Shown: positions 1 through 10,180 of the stretch, one piece after another
How the letters are laid out: the number at the start of each line of letters is the position of its first letter
Numbering within the stretch: position 1 is the stretch's first letter
NCBI GenBank assembly: GCA_031761405.1
Contig: JASEVX010000008.1
Coordinates: 67,543,265 to 67,607,264, forward strand
Length of the DNA stretch: 64,000 nt
From: Serripes groenlandicus
Lineage: Eukaryota; Mollusca; Bivalvia; Cardiida; Cardiidae
Reading direction: 5' to 3'
Position numbers and translations under genes: made by a program
Notes under the pieces: generated by a model
What the model saw: the letters and a program-made list of their open reading frames with translations, nothing else
Told to the model about the DNA's origin: nothing
Databases searched by the model: none

Positions 1-572
1 ATAAAACAAATAAAACGTATTCCAGTTCAAAAAATGACACGACCCCATCGCTGCTTTTCATTTCGTAATTACTTCTACGAATTATGGTTATGTCAAACGG
101 AAAGCTTAGGGACTTGCAAATCTAGTTACAGTACCTTCAAATCCGTGCAGTTTGTAGATGTTGCTCAGCAATAATAAAATAGTCGGTTGCTGTCTTGTTA
201 TATTTTTCCTCGCTTCGGGGGTCGCAATATCCGGTGTACGATTATACACAGTGAATTTGCTACCTTCCTATGCCGGACTATTATGTAGGTACTTGCAAAT
301 ACGCTAAAAGAAGCAGCATATTGCACGTGCAGGGTGTGGAATAGAATACGGTATTGATATTACGTAACTGTTTCATACAATAAAACAGTTTTGCCCCAAA
401 CTTGTCGTCTGTTTAAACTCGCACATGCTTAACTATTGTCCGAGTTGTCCTTTTCCTGTTATTTTCATAAGTTAAAACACTTTACATGAAAATCATAATG
501 ATATTTTTACATTCTATGATCAAAGTATTCCTTTAGAGTATGTAGGTAAGTCAGTTACCATTCTCGGACTTG

Positions 573-680
573 GTGTTCCAGTCATGTACTGCCCCGGCAC
601 AAAAATCTGGAAAACCTCGCTCGCTACGCTCGCTCGGTTTTCAAATAATGTTCGTGCCGGGGCAGTAAATGACTGGAACA
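573..680. repeat. Foldback element with nested palindrome
   Basis: Inverted repeat: the left arm at 574-600 (GTTCCAGTCATGTACTGCCC) pairs with the right arm at about 653-679. The loop contains a second palindrome built on CTCGCTCGCTACGCTCGCTC. The reading frame that spans it has no family resemblance and is a by-product. It is probably a non-autonomous transposon. Confidence 0.7.
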
Positions 681-938
681 CAATGTCATCGAATGGTAAC
701 TATTACATATTCTTTCATATCAAAAACATTTCCAGATATTTAACACGTGCCCAAGTGACATTTACTGTCTCGTCATGTGACCGCACTGATATTTTGAATA
801 TCATATAAGGGCAGACAACGCCTGCGGTCATTCAGGTTTTACGAGTTGTGTCCCTTACAAACAAAAAGCAGTGACGTCACCAATCCCTGTGTATATACAA
901 AGCGTCCAGTACAAAGCGTTTAGTGATTTACCAAACGA

Positions 939-1316
939 ATGTCAACAAGATTTGCACACATTTCTGACGAGGATTTGGACAATCTGGATGGCGTAAAGGT
1001 ATCGAAAAATACAAAAAGAGTGTTAAAAAGCAGTGTAGCTTTATTTCGCGAGTTCCTCGGTGACAACAGTGACTTTGAACTCTTCTCCAAAGAAGAATTG
1101 AACAAGTCCATGCGGAGTTCCTTCGCAAGTACTGTATTCGAATTTCGAAAAAACCGATGGATCAGAAATGAAGAAGTCATCACTAGCATCATTAAAGTAA
1201 CGTACTACGGAATCTGTAAATATATATTAAAGACGTGTGTAAAATCAATGTCTCCGTTGACAGTTCATTCTCATCATGTCTCACTTAGAATGCTAAATAA
1301 CCATAATGTCCAATAA
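939..1316 (+). pseudogene. Crypton-like tyrosine recombinase, N-terminal fragment
   Basis: This 125-codon frame begins MSTRFAHISDEDLDNL and continues with SKNTKRVLKSSVALFREFL. That layout (short acidic lead, 'SKNTKR', then an 'FREFL' helix) is the N-terminal DNA-binding domain seen in many invertebrate Crypton-type tyrosine recombinases and the host QRICH1/ZMYM-like proteins derived from them. The catalytic part, with its Arg/His/Tyr residues, is absent, and the frame becomes unrelated sequence after about residue 85 before its stop. A GTAACG at about 1198 could be a splice donor, so a first exon with lost or distant partners is possible. A decayed transposon fragment is more likely. The ATG at 939 is the only start that keeps the conserved lead. 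Confidence 0.55.
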
Positions 1317-1873
1317 ATCTCAGCTGACTGATGACTTATATTGGATACTGTTGTCCATTTACACTTTATTGTGAGAGAAAACGAGCAAAATCAGCTTTAA
1401 GTGATCAGAAAAATTACCTTTAAGGTACATGGATTGTGATAAAATTTCATGAGAAAGGGCATATGAAACTTGGTCTATATGATAACATTGATGTGATTAA
1501 CAGTTTGTACCAACCCAAAAAAAATTCACCTACTAGTTTGCTAGAAATTCTCATTTTTGGGTGAAAACGCATGAAATTGAACGAAAATAAGTTTATTCTT
1601 AAACAGTTAGTCTAATTTTTGTAATTCTTGGTTAATAAATTGTATACACTCCATATAACAATTTAATAAACAAAAATTCTACATTCGAGTGTTAATAAAA
1701 ATGTTATTAAATGTTTACTTTTTGAAAAACAAACAGATTTTTCACCAATAATTATTTTTTGAAAAAACGGCGTGTCAGATTTTTTTCTTTTGCACTGTGC
1801 AATAAGACAAAGCATAACTAATTTGTACAGAAAATATAAACACATTTCACCGTGCGGTTTTGTTAAAATCACA

Positions 1874-1952
1874 GTAAAACGAATACGCCGGGAGTGGGTA
1901 TCGATCCGGGGTCACTGTAAAATACGTGGCCAACCGCTATAAGATATAAAAG
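1874..1952 (-). repeat. tRNA-derived SINE fragment (copy 1)
   Basis: The minus strand carries a B-box-like GGATCGATACCC preceded by an A-box-like TAGCGGTTGGCC, spaced as in a tRNA gene. No complete cloverleaf forms. A stretch of about 33 bp (GAATACGCCGGGAGTGGGTA onward) is identical to the copy at 2310. Confidence 0.5.
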
Positions 1953-2305
1953 TGTATGTTTGTCTACTGCTTTACATAATTATATATCGTAGATAAGGCA
2001 AATGTACCTGGGAGGTGATATATACATGTATACCAATTGATTACCTAGATATTTGCGTACCTCCTTATTTGAGAACAAGAAAAACATTGATGTACACTTC
2101 AAAGGGCGCCGTTGTTATGAGAACTTGTTAGGTAAAATTACATATACACGTAGGCATACTATTTTGTCTTAAAATTAGAAGTTGTATTTTGATCACATGA
2201 CAGTTTTAAGTCAACATTTCTGTTTCTCTCTCCCCACCCAGCAACTTTTCAAGAAAAAAGCAATGCCGACAGCAGTAAATGCTAGAAACAAAGGTTGCAG
2301 AACTG

Positions 2306-2390
2306 AAAAAGAATACGCCGGGAGTGGGTATCGATCCGGGGTCGTCTGCGTCATAAGCGGGAATGGTTATCCTTGCACTATGGCGAACAA
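2306..2390 (-). repeat. tRNA-derived SINE fragment (copy 2)
   Basis: Shares about 33 bp, exactly, with the copy at 1876, including the B-box-like GGATCGATACCC on the minus strand. It diverges upstream (ATAGTGCAAGGATAACCATT), so the two are separate insertions or a partly converted pair. No functional tRNA is inferred. Confidence 0.5.
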
Positions 2391-2697
2391 TTGATATTAG
2401 TCATTATTTTATCGTAATTTTACGGTGGGGGAAATACCGGGATCACAATCAACGTCTGGAGATGCTTTTCCGGTCGCCTAGATGACAACTTCCACAATCC
2501 ATGGTCCTTAAGGGAAGTGGTTTGTTTTTTCTGTCTTTTCAAAATTATTCTTAAATTGTAAATACCAAAAGGTGTATATTTATAAAAGGATATAGACTAC
2601 ATGTATATTTGCATACTGACAGTTTCTGAAGTTCTGTGGATACTGGATTAAAATATTAGAAAGCGATGAAAACAAATATGTTAAAAGGGTTTATAAT

Positions 2698-3309
2698 ATG
2701 ATGTTAAATGATTTGGTTAATCGTCCTAACAAAACAAATTGGGCTTCTTTATTAAGAGGCACTCTTAGCAATTTAGGCTTTCGTAATGTTTGGTTGGCGC
2801 AAACTATTGGAAATGCTAATTTATTTTTAACTGTTTTTAAACAAAGAGTACACGACACCTTTATTCAAACATGGGAAAGCAGATTAAATGAACCTAGTAG
2901 AGCCTTATTTGATAACAACATCCGAAATTTCACTTTTCAACCATACCTGAAAGTATGCAGAATCACAAAGTTCAGACAATCACTAACTAGGCTCCGTCTT
3001 TCGTCACATCGTTTAGAAATAGAAGCAGGTCGTTGGAATAAGCCAACCGCGACACCATTTACTGAAAGAAAATGTAAAAATTGTAATTTATTAGAAGATG
3101 AGTACCATTTTGTCTTAGAATGTCCGTTATATGTAGATTTACGAAAACAATACTTAAAGAAATATTTCATTCAACGGCCAAACATGTTTAAGTTTATATT
3201 ATTAATTAATTCTACGTCTGAAAAGGAAGTACGGAATCTGGCAATGTTTGTACAGAAAGCTTTTCAGATAAGAAATAACTACATTTTTAACAGACAGAAA
3301 TATACATAA
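2698..3309 (+). pseudogene. LINE reverse transcriptase, C-terminal end
   Basis: A 203-codon frame matching the end of a mollusc non-LTR retrotransposon ORF2. The diagnostic part is a zinc-knuckle-like CKNCNLLEDEYHFVLECPLY at about residues 124-143, the 'C-x2-C...H...C' block that follows the reverse transcriptase thumb, after a 'FRQSLTRLRLSSHRLEIEAGR' type helix. The polymerase domain itself is missing upstream, so this is a typical 5'-truncated insertion. It may belong to the same family as the minus-strand fragments at 38.4-40.0 kb, which cover the palm and thumb. The frame is open, so the insertion is not very old. Confidence 0.75.
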
Positions 3310-4030
3310 ATTGATATTTAATGTTACATTGGCTTCGACTGTTATAATATTATGTTTAATATATTTCTTTCAATTGTGCATAATTTGCTCAATGTGCTGT
3401 AATTTCATAATCCTGATAGGCATATCATATTCAATTGTATCATAGTGTAAAATAGGATGGATATTCATCAAAAGCTCATGACACGGTTTATGCTTAAATA
3501 CATATTTTTTACATTTATCTATTTTATCGTGTGGCCATTGTCTTCGTAAGGCTGCATGATTTGTATTATTATTATAATTTTTTCATCGTTTTTACTTGTT
3601 TCCCAAATGCTTACCTCTTTCTTTCGTTTCGCAAGAGGTCTGATTCATAAAGGCTCTGGTAAATATAGGAAGCTGGTACCTACTTATTCAAAGTGACAGA
3701 CTGATTGGATAGTGGGATTTACCACTTAACCAATAACCTTTAGATAGCAGAGCTTACATTAATATAAGAATCGTAAGCATGTATCAATAGGTAGTTGGGA
3801 TGGTTTTATCTGAAATGTTCACTAGAGTAGGTTGGTCTATTTAAAAGCGGGGATATGGTTGTGATTTTCAATATTGCTACAAAGTGGAATAGTGTGAAAA
3901 TGGTAGGTTAATGTCAGCTGTTTGTTTTAACTGTCCTGTCTTTAGAACTTTATCGGGCCGGGCCGGGCCGGGCCGGCCAGGACTCCAGTTAAGCGTGCGT
4001 ATCGTAAATATTTTTCGATATGTTTCGAAA
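3310..4030. other. No gene seen; short GGGCC repeat
   Basis: No coding signal was found. At 3954-3978 there is a run of GGGCC units (GGGCCGGGCCGGGCCGGGCC), an isolated GC-rich microsatellite in AT-rich sequence. Confidence 0.5.
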
Positions 4031-4034
4031 AAAT

Positions 4035-4121
4035 TCAACCAAACCCTATGTTGTTACCATTCATTAGAATCGTCTTGAAAAGACGATTCTAATGAGTGGT
4101 AACAACATAGGGTTTGGTTGA
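4035..4121. repeat. Near-perfect foldback element, copy 1
   Basis: Arms of about 40 bp, TCAACCAAACCCTATGTTGT and its reverse complement, are separated by almost no loop (centre CTTGAAAAGACG). Only one or two mismatches are visible. The same element recurs at 4888-4978. Confidence 0.8.
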
Positions 4122-4887
4122 GACATAAGGATTTTAGAATTTGCGATACGCACCTTATCTGGGGCCCTTTAAATTTTATCCCCATGGGTCAAATTGGGAT
4201 GTGAGATGGTAAGTGGATTAATCATCTGTTCACGCCTGGACTTCACTTCCTACCTGTGAGGAAATTCTTAATCCTAAGTTTGAGCTTGAGTTGAGACAAA
4301 TCTCAAGTTGAGAAGTTTCTGTAAATTAGGGCCTAATTTAGTTCTTTAGCTTATGGATGTTTGCAGTAGTTAATACATCACAAGCTTGTAGCTTATCCGT
4401 TACTCCATATATACAGTTTACTATACGTCTATATACTTTATGCAAACAGTGTAGCCCCAGATCAGACAGGAGCTGTCTGATTAGGGTCTGCACTGTTTGC
4501 CTGCTGGTTCTGTTGGGCCTGAGTTTCTACATGTAAAAGTGTTTTTTTATCTACATGCTTTATATAATATAATAGTTAATTAATATCACAAGGGCCTCTC
4601 AACAAAAGGTAAAGGATTGAAGTAAGAATGGAAATTTATAATTAGAAAATATTGAATCACCGTATGTAGAAGTTTGACCTAAATGTATTGCATGTAATTC
4701 ATAAGTCTCTGATATTTACTTACTTAAATAAATATCCACTAACAATGCTCCTTTTATTTCTGCCGGAGGTTGATTGTTGATTTTAGTACTGTGATAAACA
4801 CCATGTTTGTCAGAAACAAGTACAGGGCTCCAGATAAACGATCGTTAATAATATCAAAATTTGTTCCGATAAAGTTTTAATATAATT

Positions 4888-4978
4888 TCTCAACCGAACC
4901 CGATGTTGTGACCATTCATTAGAATTGTCTTTCCAAGACGATTCTAATGAATGGTCACAACATAGGGTTTGGTTGAGA
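4888..4978. repeat. Near-perfect foldback element, copy 2
   Basis: Same structure as the element at 4035: TCTCAACCGAACCCGATGTT pairs with AACATAGGGTTTGGTTGAGA. The two copies lie about 0.85 kb apart. Confidence 0.8.
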
Positions 4979-4981
4979 AAT

Positions 4982-5790
4982 AAGGATTTAAGCAATTTGG
5001 AGACGTTACTATTATTGACATTACGTGTAATTTCGCAGGATGGCACTTGCGATTTTATTTTACAAAAGTAAATAAACATTTTGAGTGGTATATGCCGGAA
5101 CCGTTTTTTTCCAATTTCAAGGTCTTTGGTCGCCTACTACTATTTTTGCACACAGTTTTGACTCTCAACCAGAAATGCGGTATATTTATTTCGCAAACAG
5201 TGTTCCGACTATACTGGTGTGTAGTCTCACGCATCGCAAACTGGAAATATGGGCCCGTAATAAATGAAAAAATCATACTTTTGGGAAATTGAATCACGCC
5301 TAACTGCAGATGTATTTGATCTATCATCATAAAACATTGCAGCAATGTAAATCTGTATATTAGCTTTTACATCGGCAATGTATTAGTTTCTAGTAGGACC
5401 AGGGTTATGGGCCTTGAAACATACGAAGTGCAAATTAGACTTTTAAACTTATAAAGTGTGGTGTCGTTAAGCCTCTTTTTGTAAGTTGACTCACCCAAAT
5501 ATACATTCTAGCAAATCTATTGTTCGCTGAAAGGCAAACTCAACAAAGGAAATGTAATTATTATATTATAATGAACTAAATCATTTGTTATTGGTCAACA
5601 GTTATTCTCATCGCTTAACAAAGACACGTGCCATAATAGCTGAACGGCACTTATATGTATTTTAAAGGACACTGACTCGATTAAGCCGATACATGTACAC
5701 ACATTATTCAAACATTTAATAAGCGAGTTATAGCTTCTTGACATTAAGCTCACAATGAACTTTACCGTAGAATGGCACTTGTGTATTTTT
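4982..5790. other. No gene seen
   Basis: Short overlapping frames exist on both strands at 5047-5345 but none resembles a known family or has splice context. No repeat structure was recognised. Confidence 0.4.
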
Positions 5791-5791
5791 T

Positions 5792-5982
5792 TAACCCTTT
5801 ACTCCATAGATATGCATTTTGATGACTCTGTAGTAGATGATTATTGAAAACATTGTCATAAATGGAGCATTTGCCCGTAACAAACAAATGCTCAATTTCC
5901 TACAACGTTTTCAAAACAATTCAAAATGGGATATATTCCTGTTCCCTAAATATTCATCAGATTCTTTCCTAGTTTGAAAGAC
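5792..5982. mobile_element. TTAACCC-family palindromic MITE, 3' end lost
   Basis: Begins TTAACCCTTTACTCCATAGA and contains the family's central palindrome (GGAGCATTTG...CAAATGCTC). It ends within the right half and lacks the right terminal repeat. About a dozen relatives lie between here and 25.3 kb. Confidence 0.75.
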
Positions 5983-6875
5983 CAAGTAAATACTTGTTGA
6001 AATATGAAATAAAAAATAAGGGTCACCGATATATCTAAGATTGTATTGGCTCTTTTCTATGTGACCAAATTCACACTTTTCTACGGTTTAGTACCATTTA
6101 GTATCATTTACCATTACACTCATAAAATCAATTTCTTCACATGAAAATATGCATTTTTCACATTGCATTTAATTAATCATGTAACAAGTAACAAATATTT
6201 ATACAAAATATTTAAAACAATGTGTGAAACAGTGTGAAATGCTCGTATTGAGCTTGAGTTACCTTTTAACAGTTTATTTATCGTCCCTTTCTTTAACGAT
6301 CCAATGGAGCTTTGTGACAGGAATGCAAATCCGTGTGTGATAAAATTACATAAAGCATTGACCTATACTGCGTCTATGTATGTGTATAAACGAAGGGGTA
6401 CCTATTGGTGCAGTGATATTGTGTTATTCTTTCCAATGTAAAGCGTTGATAACCTCCAAAATCAGTTTGGAGCCAGATCAGACGCCGAGTTAATCGGCGT
6501 AAACATTTCAAATTATCTAGACTAAATCTCAAAATAGATTGTAACTACCAAGCCATATCTTTTGGAATGGCAAAAAAAGGAAATAACACTACGATACAAG
6601 CAAAAAAGTATATAATCTTATCCGCAAAGTTTTTTTTATCTTTAAGAAAAAATGTTTAAATGAATTTCCAGTGGCAAACGAATTCAAATTACAAATTGAA
6701 ATTGAAATTGAAAAGAGAATAGCTTTCAAAGTTCATGAGAGTAAATGGAGAGCATTCCTCCAATCAGCTTAAAGATTCCTTTCTATATTATAAATTATAC
6801 AACAACCTACACCATTAAACTAACTTAAACATAATTTTGAACAAAAAGCTTGCATCTGGACCAGGAACCGCTTTC

Positions 6876-7262
6876 ACTAAAGGGCATTACTTTGACAAAA
6901 TGCAGTCAAGAGTTATGGAACTTGTTGCAATTCTTGTTGATACTATGATGTCAGACAACTGTAAGAAATTTCAAAGCTCTACCTTGAATGGTTACTGAGA
7001 AAAAGTGGACTTAAACAAAAAACTTATCCGAAATTCTGACTTAAAAACTTAAAAAGGGGCATAACTTTGACAAAATGCAATTAGTAGTTCTGGCACTTGT
7101 CTCTGTGATTGCTACTATGATGTCTGACAACTATATTAAGTTTTAAAGCTCTACCTTGAATGGTTCCTGAAAAAAAATGGACTTTAACAACAAACTTGAC
7201 CAAATATACGACGACGACACGACGGGCGCCGAGGAAGCTATGACATTAGCTTAGACTACAAA
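6876..7262. repeat. 176-bp tandem repeat, two units
   Basis: Two units start with GGGCATTACTTTGACAAAAT (about 6882) and GGGGCATAACTTTGACAAAA (about 7057), a period of about 176 bp. The array ends in CGACGACGACACGACGGGCG, the GAC-rich tail commonly found at the end of such mollusc elements. Probably a non-autonomous mobile element. Confidence 0.6.
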
Positions 7263-7864
7263 AAGACATAAGTGACAAAGTCTTCCTGTAAGTTATACCA
7301 CCTTTAACATGCCGCAATAACTTTCATCTGCTGAAACTGAAGTTGGCTTTTCGACAAGCCCTTGATTATCTTAACCCTTATCCCGCTGCTATAACTGTCG
7401 GCTTCTGAGATGGTCGTCTGCTTTAATTTTGAACACAGTAAGTTTCGCTTCAAATTTAGTGAAGCTACATAAAATATTGTACGAGTGTCAAACAGATTGC
7501 ACCCGAGTTACTCGATATGCATCTGGTTACTATATGTAGGTCTAAGCCGGTCCGACTGATTTATTGGGGCCCAGAATGTCTATTTTCAGGGCATTTTCAG
7601 GAGTTTCAAAGAACATTTGGTCCGTACAGACAGACAAACAATCAGATATATTTTTTGAAATGCTGTAATTGGGTGTTACTGGGTTTAGAATGAAGGACAT
7701 ATATATTTTGCATGAAGTGGTGCAAGTTTTATTAAATGCGTTGCTTTTTTTTTCTTTTTTTTTAGGTGTTTTACTATATTTCTGTCATTGCCGGAAACAG
7801 CCGAGTACTTACGAGTCATCGGTTACTTCCGTAATATTTTGCCGCCTTTTCCATTTCGCGCGCC

Positions 7865-8861
7865 GTACTCAGGTCATTGAATCATAATACTCAAGTGAGT
7901 AAATCATCATACTCAGGTGAGTGAATCATCGTACTCAGGTCATTAAATCATAATACTCAAGTGAGTAAATCATCATACTCAGGTGAGTGAATCATCGTAC
8001 TCAGGTCATTGAATCATAATACTCAAGTGAGTAAATCATCATACTCAGGTGAGTGAATCATCGTACTCAGGTCATTGAATCATAGTACTCAAGTGAGTCA
8101 ATCATTATACTCAGGTGAGTGAATCATCGTACTCAGGTCATTGAATCATAATACTCAAGTGAGTAAATTATCATACTCAGGTGAGTGAATCATCGTACTC
8201 AGGTCATTGAATCATAGTACTCAAGTGAGTCAATCATTATACTCAGGTGAGTGAATCATCGTACTCAGGTAATTGAATCATAATACTCAAGTGAGTAAAT
8301 CATCATACTCAGGTGAGTGAATCATCGTACTCAGGTCATTGAATCATAATACTCAAGTGAGTAAATCATTATACTCAGGTGAGTGAATCATCGTACTCAG
8401 GTCATTGAATCATAATACTCAAGTGAGTAAATCATCATACTCAGGTGAGTGAATCATCGTACTCAGGTCATTGAATCATAGTACTCAAGTGAGTGAATCA
8501 TTATACTCAGGTGAGTGAATCATCGTACTCAGGTCATTGAATCATAATACTCAAGTGAGTAAATCATCATACTCAGGTGAGTGAATCATCGTACTCAGGT
8601 CATTGAATCATAATACTCAAGTGAGTAAATCATTATACTCAGGTGAGTGAATCATCGTACTCGGGTCATTGAATCATAATACTCAAGTGAGTAAATCATC
8701 ATACTCAGGTGAGTGAATCATCGTACTCGGGTCATTGAATCATAATACTCAAGTGAGTAAATCATCATACTCAGGTGAGTGAATCATCGTACTCAGGTCA
8801 TTGAATCATATTACTCAAGTGAGTGAATCATTATACTCTGAGCTGAGTGGATCATCATACA
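7865..8861. repeat. 22-bp minisatellite with 66-bp higher-order unit
   Basis: About 45 tandem 22-bp monomers. Three monomer types alternate in fixed order: GTACTCAGGTCATTGAATCA, ATACTCAAGTGAGTAAATCA and ATACTCAGGTGAGTGAATCA (first 20 bases of each), giving a 66-bp higher-order repeat. Units differ by only a few substitutions, implying recent expansion. Two of the three monomers contain a consensus eukaryotic splice donor (CAG/GTGAGT or CAA/GTGAGT) on the plus strand. The right edge cuts directly into a Ty3/gypsy RNase H domain. A three-unit relic lies at 18438-18506. Confidence 0.95.
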
Positions 8862-9942
8862 AGTACTTTTGGAACTTTCTGATGCCAAACACAATGGCCA
8901 AACATTCTCTCTCGATGACAGAGTAATTCTTATCCCTCTGTAGCAGCTTCTTGCTAGCATAGGCTATGGGGAATAAGCCATCATCGAACTCCTGTAGTAA
9001 TGCTGCCCCAACCCCACTGTCTGAAGCATCAGTCTGCAAGATGAACTGGTTGTTAAAGTCTGGCAGTCGTAGTATGGGCGACCGCGTCAACATGTCCTTC
9101 AAGGTTTTGAAGGATCGTTCATGCTCATCTTGCCATGCTACACTGTTCGGACGGCCCTTTTTGGTCAAGTCCGTCAGTGGAGCTGCAACATCTGAGAACG
9201 CTGGTTTGAACTTTCTGTAGTATCCTGCCAGCTTAAGAAATGCTCGTACTTGCTTCTTGGTCTTGGGGTGCTCAGCATTCCTAATTTTCTCTAACTTGTC
9301 CTCCTCCATTTGCATCAAACCATTCCCTACAACATGCCCTGTGAAGGCTATGTTTCCAAACCCGATCAAGCATTTTGATGGCTTCAGCGTCAACCCTGCA
9401 TCTCTGACTCTGGTGAAAACATCTCTCAGGGTGACTAGATGCTGATCCCATGCTCTTGTATGCCACAGGATATCATCAACATAGTTGTCGGCGTTCTCGC
9501 AGCCGTGTAACAACTTTCTCATCATCCTGTTAAATGTGCTACCTGATTTCACCATGCCGAAAGGCATTTTCTTGAACTGGTAGGTACCGTCTGGGGTTGA
9601 AAACGCAGTCACGTGTTTGGACTTGTCTTCAACTGGGATCTGCCAGTATCCTTTGCTCATGTCGATTTTTGTGAAGTACTGGTCATGCTTCAACTTCGAC
9701 AAAATGTCCTCAGCATTTCCCATCTGTTCAGTATCAAACTTGGTCACAAGATTGATTCTCCTGAAGTCAATGCAAAATCTGTTCGTGCCGTCTTTCTTCT
9801 TGACAAGCACTATGGGAGAGTTGTAATCGGACATTGCTGGTTCGATCACATCAGCCTCAAGCATATTCTGAACTTCTTGTTCTACCTCCTGCCTTTTCGC
9901 ATAAGGTATGGGGTATGGACGAACCCGGTTTAAGGATAACAT
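8858..9942 (-). pseudogene. Ty3/gypsy pol fragment: reverse transcriptase and RNase H
   Basis: One open minus-strand frame (8815-9942, 375 codons) covers the reverse transcriptase from just before palm motif A through the connection into RNase H. Visible motifs are YPIPYAKRQEVEQEVQNMLE, FCIDFRRIN, FTKIDMSKGYWQIPV (motif A Asp), the catalytic YVDD, FTGHV, LAGYYRKF and the RNase H core TDASDSGVGAALLQE with YASKKL. RNase H stops after FQKYLY, where the minisatellite begins; the last dozen codons are repeat sequence. The amino end is cut where a TTAACCC-family MITE terminal repeat starts (9945). Protease, zinc knuckle, integrase and LTRs are absent, so it cannot be autonomous, yet the frame has no stop or frameshift. 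It lies antisense, just upstream of the first recognised RhoGEF exon. Confidence 0.9.
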
Positions 9943-10046
9943 AATATTATGGAGTAAAGGGTTAACTGAACAAAATTACACTTTCAATGTTGATGAGTTT
10001 TAAATAATGATGTAATGGGTTAAAAGTGTCACATTTTGTGTTTCAG

Positions 10047-10180
10047 ACTCTTTGAACACACCAAGTTGCTGGTGTAGGCAGGAACAAGACGACTACAAGG
10101 ACATATCTCCAGCCCTCCTTATAGAGCAAATATCTATGAATGTCCAGCCAGCAGAAACGTTGATCACACTAAACACGACT
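10047..10180 (+). CDS. RhoGEF exon a
   Basis: Acceptor TTTGTGTTTCAG, donor ACT/GTAAGC. It enters with 2 nt of a split codon and ends in phase 0. It encodes SLNTPSCWCRQEQDDYKD... through ...LITLNTT. It is the most upstream exon recognised, and the entry phase requires an earlier exon. Confidence 0.7.

Noticed and set aside
5047..5345. Overlapping frames on both strands
   Set aside because: No family similarity, no splice sites in phase and no repeat context; likely chance.
7865..8861. CRISPR-like regular array
   Set aside because: Units are directly tandem with no unique spacers, and the genome is eukaryotic. It is a minisatellite.
8966..9933. Plus-strand frames across the gypsy fragment
   Set aside because: They oppose a clear reverse transcriptase-RNase H frame on the minus strand.
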